DNA of 64,000 nucleotides from Lagopus muta (Eukaryota > Chordata > Aves > Galliformes > Phasianidae). Of this stretch, positions 60,801-64,000 are shown piece after piece (position 1 is the stretch's first letter; every line of letters begins with the position of its first letter). Location: contig NC_064437.1 in NCBI RefSeq assembly GCF_023343835.1, positions 54,634,972 through 54,698,971 on the forward strand, in the 5' to 3' direction. A program made the translations under genes and the position numbers. The notes beneath the pieces were generated by a model that worked only from the letters and a program-made list of their open reading frames with translations, did no database searches and was not told the origin of the DNA.

Positions 60801-62635
60801 TTAACCCTTTCTGTCATTTGTACAACTGAGCAGGCACAATCTTTCATACGCTGATAGAATCATTACGTTTGGAGAAGACCACTAAAATCATACAGCTCAA
60901 CTGTTGACCCATCTTTCTCTGGTTCAGTTGACAGTTGTAAAAAGAAGCGCTTAAAGTTGGACACACACTTAAGTATTCTGCTAAACAGAAACACTGAATG
61001 CTTTAAATTACGTAGAACCTTCAATACAATATGCTTACAGACATTTGTTAGATTCTTAGGACACAACACAAAGAAGAACATATAGGCCAAATTAAAGCCC
61101 AGATGGCAAATATTTTTGTTGCTTTCTACAAAAAAAATCTAGTCACACCTCATCTTTTCTTGTTGATGATTTGCAGCTCTTGAGTTTTACAAGTGACAAT
61201 TTAAAAAGTGGAAAAATAATGCTGGATTTATTTATTTATTTAAGAGCAGCATTTCTTTACTGAAAAGAGATACAGTACTCTGGAAAAGTCAGGAATACTT
61301 GCCTCACTTTAAAAGCATTTATGTAATTGGCAAAAGAAAAAAAATCAGTTACTGTCAGTCCATCTATTAACTCTAAGTCAGCATTCATTAGAGAAGAAGT
61401 TCTATGTTGGTGTGCAACATCATATTGCCCACTTTTAGTCTGAGAAGCAGCACATTCTACTGCTCCTTTTACCATCTGACCAAACCATTGAACTACATGT
61501 GCACAGTAGGACTGACATCTCCCATCCCTGCAAAGGACGACAGAGTATAGGTTGCCATTGCCAGAACTGCTTATGCTGGACACATCTAACTGCTATCCAT
61601 TTTGGAAGCCCTCTGTATGAGCAGCACATGGCAGAGAGTTGGGGTGAGACTTCAAGGTTCCTAGAAAAAAAAAAGTATGGAATGGGCTGCTGTTGCCAGG
61701 AAAGTTCACTCACCAGCATGCCAAATGTCCCCATGGAAAAAAATGGGAATACACATTAGGGAGACAAATTACCTTAGCAAGCTGCAATCAGTCCAAGACG
61801 TGCCAAGCTTTCTAGAATAATTTAAAAGTAAATTGCTTTGTTTTAAGCCAAAGGCATCTTCTGCCCGCTCTCTGTGGTTCATACCTTCCACATTAGCCTA
61901 ACTGTATTTACAGCCTTCTTTTCATTAGAAAATTGTTTATGTAACTGCTGATCTCAAACAATTATATTAAGAAACTTTATATTACATTCAGTTGTGTTGT
62001 TAATCAACATCATGCTAAACATGAGTCTTCAAGGATATGTTCTAACATTAGCTAACACACCAAGGGAGGAGAACCCAAAATATGCCCTGCAAGAGCAAAT
62101 AAATTACTGTACTTAACTAGCTGTAAAAGGACCATGTATAGTTGCTATATTAGTAGTATGAAGCTAATCTAATAAAGCTGTTGATAAGATATAGGTTATT
62201 GGAATTATCGTTCATTCTATTAAATGGTTTTAATGTATTTAGAGCTCTTTAAATTTTTTGGCTAAGAAAAATGACTGCCAATTAAAGGGTGCTAAAGACT
62301 TAGAAGATCAACAGAAATTCTGACATGTTTACTTTATTAATAAAGGAAAACAGTTCTCTTATAGCTCTCCAGTACAGCATCACAATTTCTGCAGGTTACA
62401 CAACAGAATAAAGCCAAAAAACTCATCACAGTCCTTTCTGTCTTCCTCCCCACATGAATAAAACACACAACAGCTATTTCTTACCAGATAGAGGTTTTCG
62501 TTGAATAATTGAAGCACTGCATTTCATAGTATCAACTGCCAAAATATAACCTTCTTGACAGCCCAGGTAAATGTCAGAGGTTGCAGTCCAGCAATGGGCA
62601 GTAGGATGCAATGAAGGCTTAATATCAGATCTAGG
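30665..62635 (-). CDS. CFAP43: CFAP43 (WDR96), partial: 34 exons, C-terminal 1441 residues
   Basis: CFAP43 is a cilium and flagellum protein. With CFAP44 it forms the tether/tether-head complex that links the inner-arm dynein f/I1 motor to the axonemal doublet; human loss causes sperm flagellum defects (MMAF) and has been linked to normal-pressure hydrocephalus. Here 34 exons, named w1 (rightmost, 5') to w34 (stop), join with matching phases into 4326 nt including stop. Visible residues 1-490 are the WD40 propeller part (short strands, repeated SPD/SPN-type turns such as FSPDYT, LSPNSRW, FSPDGK). Residues from about 491 on are charged and helical, forming long coiled coils. Landmarks are [30 protein letters not shown] and [11 protein letters not shown]. 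Human CFAP43 is about 1665 aa, so some 220 N-terminal residues lie right of base 64000. No frameshift or stop was met. Confidence 0.95.
31440..31593 (-). CDS. CFAP43: CFAP43 exon w33 (1339-1389)
   Basis: 154 nt, [20 protein letters not shown]..., coiled coil, ending HIYQAA plus one base. Acceptor ATGCACAG, donor CTG|GTGAGT. Confidence 0.95.
31594..33092 (-). other. CFAP43: CFAP43 introns around w32 / w33 with mariner element
   Basis: The 1.5-kb intron between w32 and w33. It contains the mariner element at 32431-32940; otherwise nothing recognisable. Confidence 0.7.
32431..32940 (+). mobile_element. Mariner-type DNA transposon remnant (Galluhop-like)
   Basis: The left end CTGGTTGCTCCAAAAGTAATG is a mariner-style terminal inverted repeat. 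The roughly 500-base body (CATGCCATGCTCATATGAGG, CACCACCCACCACCTCACTG) matches a repeat I recognise as common in galliform genomes. The right end is degraded (GCATTG...CAGCCCTCATA). The body is far too short and broken to encode a transposase, so this is a non-autonomous or deleted copy. Confidence 0.65.
33093..33173 (-). CDS. CFAP43: CFAP43 exon w32 (1312-1338)
   Basis: 81 nt, [20 protein letters not shown], then TLVVMDK. Acceptor CATTCTCAG, donor AAG|GTGAAC. Confidence 0.94.
33240..33270. repeat. A-rich simple repeat (CAAA)n
   Basis: AAACAAACAAACAAA followed by a pure A run in the intron between w31 and w32. Confidence 0.85.
33655..33819 (-). CDS. CFAP43: CFAP43 exon w31 (1257-1311)
   Basis: 165 nt, [20 protein letters not shown]..., then coiled coil to PITKDRQL. 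Acceptor TATTTTCAG, donor CTA|GTGAGT. Confidence 0.95.
34612..34768 (-). CDS. CFAP43: CFAP43 exon w30 (1204-1256)
   Basis: 157 nt, [20 protein letters not shown]..., then conserved [19 protein letters not shown]. Acceptor CTATTTTAG, donor ATG|GTAATT. Confidence 0.95.
35070..35385 (-). pseudogene. Possible processed retrocopy with poly(A) tail
   Basis: On the minus strand, roughly 300 bases that read open as a protein-like frame (35380-35088) end directly in a pure A run (T tract at 35070-35088 on plus). This sits inside the intron between w29 and w30 and does not join to CFAP43. I do not recognise the parent gene, see no AATAAA ahead of the tail and could not identify target-site duplications. 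A chance A tract is the main alternative. Confidence 0.25.
35559..35671 (-). CDS. CFAP43: CFAP43 exon w29 (1167-1203)
   Basis: 113 nt, [20 protein letters not shown]..., coiled coil. Ends TG, completed to Trp by the next exon. Donor ACTTG|GTAATT. Confidence 0.94.
36319..36526 (-). CDS. CFAP43: CFAP43 exon w28 (1097-1166)
   Basis: 208 nt, [20 protein letters not shown]..., then conserved [21 protein letters not shown]. The CACTAG acceptor is forced by phase. A CTG|GTATGT donor closes it. Confidence 0.94.
36910..36998 (-). CDS. CFAP43: CFAP43 exon w27 (1068-1096)
   Basis: 89 nt, [20 protein letters not shown]..., then LLELYKCRP. Ends two bases into an Arg codon (CCCAAG|GTAGGA). Confidence 0.94.
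37280..37366 (-). CDS. CFAP43: CFAP43 exon w26 (1039-1067)
   Basis: 87 nt, [20 protein letters not shown], then YDNAVAEDK. Acceptor TCTTACAG, donor AAG|GTGAGG. Confidence 0.94.
37367..38850 (-). other. CFAP43: CFAP43 intron between w25 and w26
   Basis: 1.5 kb. Besides the 29-bp tandem duplication it holds an antisense open frame of 152 codons (38138-38596) with no recognisable domain. No exon is missing, since w25 and w26 join in phase. Confidence 0.6.
37627..37680. repeat. 29-bp imperfect tandem duplication
   Basis: CTTAGATATATAGATATTTC at 37627 recurs as CTTAGATGTATAGATATTTC at 37656. Two copies with few differences, in the intron between w25 and w26. Confidence 0.85.
38851..38958 (-). 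CDS. CFAP43: CFAP43 exon w25 (1003-1038)
   Basis: 108 nt, [20 protein letters not shown]..., coiled coil. The intron to w24 is only 81 bases (38959-39039), the shortest seen in this gene. Donor AAA|GTAAGT. Confidence 0.95.
39040..39159 (-). CDS. CFAP43: CFAP43 exon w24 (963-1002)
   Basis: 120 nt, [20 protein letters not shown]..., coiled coil with [11 protein letters not shown]. Acceptor TTCCCCAG, donor CAG|GTATGG. Confidence 0.95.
40118..40243 (-). CDS. CFAP43: CFAP43 exon w23 (921-962)
   Basis: 126 nt, [20 protein letters not shown]..., followed by a Lys/Glu coiled coil. Acceptor GCTTTCAG, donor AGG|GTAAAT. Confidence 0.95.
40919..40996 (-). CDS. CFAP43: CFAP43 exon w22 (895-920)
   Basis: 78 nt, [20 protein letters not shown], then EDILKI. 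Strong CFAP43 signature ([11 protein letters not shown]). Acceptor TTTCCCAG, donor ATT|GTAAGC. Confidence 0.95.
41741..41830 (-). CDS. CFAP43: CFAP43 exon w21 (865-894)
   Basis: 90 nt, [20 protein letters not shown]..., then [10 protein letters not shown]. Acceptor TACTTTCAG, donor CTG|GTACTT. Confidence 0.94.
42516..42722 (-). CDS. CFAP43: CFAP43 exon w20 (796-864)
   Basis: 207 nt, [20 protein letters not shown]..., coiled coil, ending in [11 protein letters not shown]. An A/T-rich tract adjoins both ends: the acceptor has an unusually long T-run before CTTTCAG, and an A-run follows the GAG|GTATCT donor. Confidence 0.95.
42723..44661 (-). other. CFAP43: CFAP43 intron between w19 and w20
   Basis: 1.9 kb, mostly AT-rich unique-looking sequence with a T tract near 42918-42930 and a CR1 fragment in its right part. 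Confidence 0.6.
44195..44495 (+). mobile_element. CR1 fragment, internally deleted
   Basis: CAAGTGCAAGGTGTTGCACTTGGGT is CR1 ORF2 text; it jumps to the 3'UTR module (GAAGCTGCCCAGGTAAGTTG) and ends CCATTCTATGAATCTATGAAA. The material between is missing. Oriented opposite to CFAP43. Confidence 0.8.
44662..44868 (-). CDS. CFAP43: CFAP43 exon w19 (727-795)
   Basis: 207 nt, [20 protein letters not shown]..., an acidic variable insert, then the conserved [18 protein letters not shown]. Acceptor ATATTCAG, donor AAG|GTGACT. Confidence 0.94.
44995..45475 (+). mobile_element. Old CR1 fragment
   Basis: Follows the CR1 C-terminal/3' order in diverged form: TACTTGGTCCCAGTTGTGGGG, then GAGAGCTGGGATTATTAAGCC, a GAAGAAGATTCAGGGGAAACC step, and a 3'UTR with AACAAGTTGCCCATGAAGG. 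Much of it is barely recognisable. Confidence 0.65.
45590..45768 (+). mobile_element. CR1 3' end next to a CFAP43 splice donor
   Basis: GCTGCCCAGAGAGGTTGCATAG, then GGTCCCCTTCCAACCCCTGC and the terminal AATTCTGTGATTATATGA, the CR1 3' end. It stops about 10 bases before the donor of exon w18 at 45777. Confidence 0.85.
45778..45897 (-). CDS. CFAP43: CFAP43 exon w18 (687-726), tandem acceptor
   Basis: 120 nt, [20 protein letters not shown]... The acceptor region reads TTTGAGCAG. Use of GAG keeps the first Gln; use of CAG (exon from 45894) drops it; both stay in frame. Donor AAG|GTTACAG, a weaker GTTA type. A CR1 3' end begins only about a dozen bases into the downstream intron. Confidence 0.92.
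46595..46699 (-). CDS. CFAP43: CFAP43 exon w17 (652-686)
   Basis: 105 nt, [20 protein letters not shown] then [15 protein letters not shown]. Acceptor TTGAAAG, donor AAG|GTAACC. Confidence 0.94.
47130..47255 (-). CDS. CFAP43: CFAP43 exon w16 (610-651)
   Basis: 126 nt, with the family landmark [20 protein letters not shown] followed by [12 protein letters not shown]. Acceptor ATACATAAG, donor CAGG|GTATGA region, phase 0. Confidence 0.95.
47500..47755 (+). mobile_element. CR1 fragment
   Basis: GGACAAGAGACAATGGGCAC, AACACGAGAGGTTC, then after a T tract GAGGGTGATGGAATACTGC, GGTTGCTGAGAGAGCTCATG and GAGTCTCCATCCTTAGAGAT: the CR1 3' region in diverged form, in the intron between w15 and w16. Confidence 0.75.
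47891..47968 (-). CDS. CFAP43: CFAP43 exon w15 (584-609)
   Basis: 78 nt, [20 protein letters not shown]..., coiled coil. Acceptor TATGTTAG, donor ACT|GTGAGT. Confidence 0.93.
47969..49416 (-). other. CFAP43: CFAP43 intron between w14 and w15
   Basis: 1.4 kb. No exon or recognisable repeat. Confidence 0.5.
49417..49527 (-). CDS. CFAP43: CFAP43 exon w14 (547-583)
   Basis: 111 nt, [20 protein letters not shown]..., a polar, probably disordered linker, ending LCQKTEK. Acceptor TTTCCAG, donor AAG|GTATTT. Confidence 0.9.
50028..50193 (-). CDS. CFAP43: CFAP43 exon w13 (491-546)
   Basis: 166 nt, [20 protein letters not shown]..., the switch from propeller to helical half, ending in a Ser/Glu-rich stretch ([15 protein letters not shown]). 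Acceptor TTTAATAG, donor GAG|GTATTT. Confidence 0.94.
50685..50815 (-). CDS. CFAP43: CFAP43 exon w12 (448-490): last WD40 blade
   Basis: 131 nt, [20 protein letters not shown]..., [19 protein letters not shown], ending CLKW, a textbook WD40 repeat. Donor TGGAA|GTATGT leaves two bases of a Lys codon completed by the next exon. Confidence 0.96.
51234..51386 (-). CDS. CFAP43: CFAP43 exon w11 (397-447)
   Basis: 153 nt, [20 protein letters not shown]..., then the blade turn [21 protein letters not shown]. Acceptor TTGACAG, donor ACCATG|GTAGGT (a second GT 6 bases on would add a stop). Confidence 0.95.
51698..51867 (-). CDS. CFAP43: CFAP43 exon w10 (340-396)
   Basis: 170 nt, [20 protein letters not shown]..., then [19 protein letters not shown]. 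Acceptor ATCTTTTAG, donor CAG|GTAAAT, leaving in phase 0. Confidence 0.94.
51868..53851 (-). other. CFAP43: CFAP43 intron between w9 and w10 (largest fully visible)
   Basis: 2.0 kb, AT-rich, with a TA-rich palindrome at 52425-52447 and an AAT/AAC plus GTA simple-repeat patch near 53558-53592. No exon seen. Confidence 0.6.
52425..52447. repeat. TA-rich palindrome, 10-bp arms
   Basis: TATAGTATAT and ATATACTATA are exact reverse complements around a 3-base centre. Common in AT-rich introns. Confidence 0.9.
53852..53992 (-). CDS. CFAP43: CFAP43 exon w9 (293-339)
   Basis: 141 nt, [20 protein letters not shown]..., beta-strand-rich, ending CLSSTLME. Acceptor TATTTCAG, donor GGAAG|GTATGA. Confidence 0.93.
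54873..54976 (-). CDS. CFAP43: CFAP43 exon w8 (258-292)
   Basis: 104 nt, [20 protein letters not shown]..., a WD40 blade (turn YDQSGQFL). Acceptor TTCCTTAG, donor GTAG|GTAATA; enters at codon position 3 and leaves at position 1. Confidence 0.95.
54977..56009 (-). other. CFAP43: CFAP43 intron between w7 and w8
   Basis: 1.0 kb. Apart from the T tract nothing is recognisable. Confidence 0.5.
55445..55470. repeat. T tract
   Basis: A run of about 26 T, the longest homopolymer in the window, in the intron between w7 and w8. No element is recognisable next to it. Confidence 0.9.
56010..56158 (-). CDS. CFAP43: CFAP43 exon w7 (209-257)
   Basis: 149 nt, [20 protein letters not shown]..., a canonical WD40 blade ([22 protein letters not shown]), followed by [15 protein letters not shown]. 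Ends two bases into a codon at GCA|GTAAGT. Confidence 0.95.
56843..56923 (-). CDS. CFAP43: CFAP43 exon w6 (182-208)
   Basis: 81 nt, [19 protein letters not shown]..., a clear WD-repeat (GEVKVWLL). The exon must start at the TTCAAG acceptor at 56923. The ATTTCAG inside it, 16 bases downstream, looks better but would break the frame. Donor GAG|GTACAC. Confidence 0.93.
56924..58008 (-). other. CFAP43: CFAP43 intron between w5 and w6
   Basis: 1.1 kb with A-rich patches at 57219-57250 and 57311-57325. Open frames here are driven by the A runs (poly-Lys) and are not genes. Confidence 0.6.
58009..58125 (-). CDS. CFAP43: CFAP43 exon w5 (143-181)
   Basis: 117 nt, [20 protein letters not shown]..., with [11 protein letters not shown] as the next blade strand. 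Acceptor TTTGTCAG, donor GTGTG|GTAAGA. Confidence 0.95.
58665..58796 (-). CDS. CFAP43: CFAP43 exon w4 (99-142)
   Basis: 132 nt in phase 0 at both ends. [17 protein letters not shown]..., then the turn [12 protein letters not shown] typical of WD40 blades. Acceptor GTGCACAG, donor CAG|GTATAG. Confidence 0.95.
59467..59546 (-). CDS. CFAP43: CFAP43 exon w3 (72-98)
   Basis: 80 nt, [18 protein letters not shown]..., between a CTCGTAG acceptor and AATT|GTAAGG donor. WD40 strand-like hydrophobic run TVVFTMVF, ending GLYTAGI, a blade end. Confidence 0.93.
59826..60310 (-). mobile_element. CR1 3' part, same strand as CFAP43
   Basis: Starts AGAATCATATAATGATTTAG (reverse of the CR1 terminus), then GGCTGGAACAGACCCTAG and a long diverged body to TTGTGGCCTTGTGCTGAACTTCC near 60240-60260. 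In the intron between w2 and w3. Confidence 0.8.
60600..60662 (-). CDS. CFAP43: CFAP43 exon w2 (51-71)
   Basis: 63 nt reading (E)[20 protein letters not shown]. The GTGCAG acceptor before AACAG is required by phase; the more obvious AACAG acceptor 5 bases downstream would break the frame. Donor AAAG|GTATTT. Confidence 0.9.
60663..62484 (-). other. CFAP43: CFAP43 intron between w1 and w2
   Basis: 1.8 kb. Holds the short CR1 piece at 60853 and an unassigned GC-richer block at about 61390-61750 (see findings). No exon is needed here, since w1 and w2 join in phase. Confidence 0.6.
60853..60915 (-). mobile_element. Short CR1 3'-end fragment
   Basis: GATAGAATCATTACGTTTGG, then AGAAGACCACTAAAATCATAC: the last 60 or so bases of a CR1 in reverse. 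Confidence 0.65.
62485..62635 (-). CDS. CFAP43: CFAP43 exon w1 (visible residues 1-50), 5' border uncertain
   Basis: Encodes [20 protein letters not shown]..., a propeller blade with the strand [16 protein letters not shown]. Donor CTATCTG|GTAAGA, ending one base into a codon. Two acceptors 5 bases apart fit: TGCTGAAG (exon from 62635, phase 0) and CCTAG (from 62630). The upstream exon, beyond the window, decides which frame is right. Confidence 0.85.
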
Positions 62636-64000
62636 CTTCAGCACAAAAATAAACAAGTTCAATTAACAACTGGCAAATATCTGTATAGTTAGGAACATTT
62701 CAAGGCCAAGAAATTATCTCAGAGCCTGACTTTTTTTTTTATTCAGTCATCCTTCTACTGAGAAGGGAAACATGAGAAACATGAACATCTTCCAGAAAAA
62801 CCAATGTCTGGTGGCAGAAGTCTAGAACACACCTTCCTCCCTAGAAGCTTGTGTAAATGACAAATCATATTTTCATCATATTAAAAGTGTAAAATTTGTT
62901 TTGATTTATTATCCAGCACTTTTGCCTTCTGGCTTAGAAATCCCCTCTGGTAGATCCTCCACTCTAACAAAGATACTGTCCCACTACAACTAAGTAATCT
63001 CCCAGTTTCTTAATAATGAAGTTATGAAAAAAAATAATAATAATAAAAAAAATTAAAAAAAAATCAACAGTCAGCTCCTAGATTGTTTTTCCCTCCCATC
63101 AGAGTAGCACTAGGAGTCCAAATTTAAATGATTACCTAATATGACCTCATCCTGACAAATGTATTTCAAACTACTTTACAAAAGAGCCTGATTTTGCAGA
63201 CGCATCCTGTTGGCTTTTTTCTTCTTCATTTTATGACATTGCATTCTTGGTAGAATTAGAATACACTTTGTTTAAATAGCTTATCTTATAACCAAATTAG
63301 TCTGAAAAACAGCTCAGTTAATCTTTGCATCATGCATAAATTAGATCTAGAAATATCCTTGCCACAGACTACCATACACCTGAAATTTCATTTCTCCAAA
63401 ACAAAACTCAAATCTGTCATCCATAAAATGGGAACAACAGTATCTCTCCACCAAATATTATTAAAGGCTGCGAGCTGTTCAGGTACAATAGCAATAGGAG
63501 CTAGGAGCTACATAAATACCATGATAGAAATAACCAGATTGAAGCAGAGTCACTAAAAAAAAAAAAAAAAAAAACACCACCTTGTAAGAACATTAAGATT
63601 CAAAGAGCAGAAGTGGAGAAGAGGAACAATACTGAATCTGATGGATAAAATAAAAGAAGAGTCCATAATTCTATAAGTTCTCCTGCTGTCTCACTGAAGG
63701 TTCTATCAAAAGAGAAAATATGGATGCACTTGTGATGAAAGCATAGGACAGAGATTCATAGGTATCTAGAATTCATTAGTAAAATATGCCAACAATTTCC
63801 TATATAATTCTGGATAGGCAACTCACTCTTTATTTATGCCTACAAAGCATTCTGAATAATAAAACAGGACAAACTAATAAATCTACAGCAAGATGGAACT
63901 ATACATCACCCAGAGAAACATTTAATATAGGCATTTTCCCTCATTTTACATAGCTTGAACAGCACAAATCTTTGGCAAGATGTAACTGAACTACCGTGAA
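62636..64000 (-). other. CFAP43: CFAP43 intron upstream of w1 (partial)
   Basis: No further CFAP43 exon was recognised to the right edge. Contains an AAT-type simple repeat near 63026-63060 and an A tract at about 63554-63574. Confidence 0.6.

Noticed and set aside
1-64000. CRISPR arrays, tRNA or rRNA genes, bacterial operons, endogenous retroviruses
   Set aside because: No regularly spaced repeats, no cloverleaf with A/B boxes noticed, no LTR pair or retroviral gag/pol motif; the only reverse transcriptase is CR1.

Overview
The window looks like nuclear DNA of a bird, most likely a galliform (chicken or a close relative). It carries CR1 LINE copies in every state of decay, a mariner element of the galliform Galluhop type, intron-rich genes with GT-AG splice sites, and the vertebrate gene order COL17A1 - SFR1 - CFAP43. 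There are no operons, CRISPR arrays or other bacterial features. Species is inferred, not proven.

Layout. (1) 1-25.6 kb: the left edge holds the first coding exon of COL17A1 on the minus strand (547-612), so the collagen XVII gene runs off to the left. The next 25 kb is its 5' intron, promoter side and intergenic DNA. I see no other protein-coding exon there, only CR1 fragments (5.73, 7.81, 12.27 and 20.58 kb) and one long CR1 (19.29-20.55 kb) whose reverse-transcriptase half is still open for 375 codons. (2) 25.66-28.8 kb: a CpG-rich promoter with Sp1, ETS and E2F-like sites, then SFR1 on the plus strand, with three coding exons giving 222 aa. SFR1 intron 2 contains a perfect 37-bp inverted repeat. 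(3) 30.2-64 kb: CFAP43 on the minus strand, tail-to-tail with SFR1. I could place 34 consecutive coding exons that join in frame into 1441 codons plus stop. They cover most of the WD40 half (right side) and all of the coiled-coil half (left side). The first exons, roughly 220 residues judging from the human protein length as I remember it, lie beyond base 64000. Its introns hold CR1 pieces, a mariner element, A/T tracts and one possible processed retrocopy.

The three genes are not functionally linked: COL17A1 is a hemidesmosome collagen, SFR1 a homologous-recombination cofactor, and CFAP43 an axonemal protein. Their order is conserved synteny. The most unusual element is the perfect hairpin in SFR1 intron 2. 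I found no clear evidence of a wholly new biological system. Exon borders were deduced by eye from reading frame, splice sites and resemblance to remembered family sequences; no alignment or RNA data were available.
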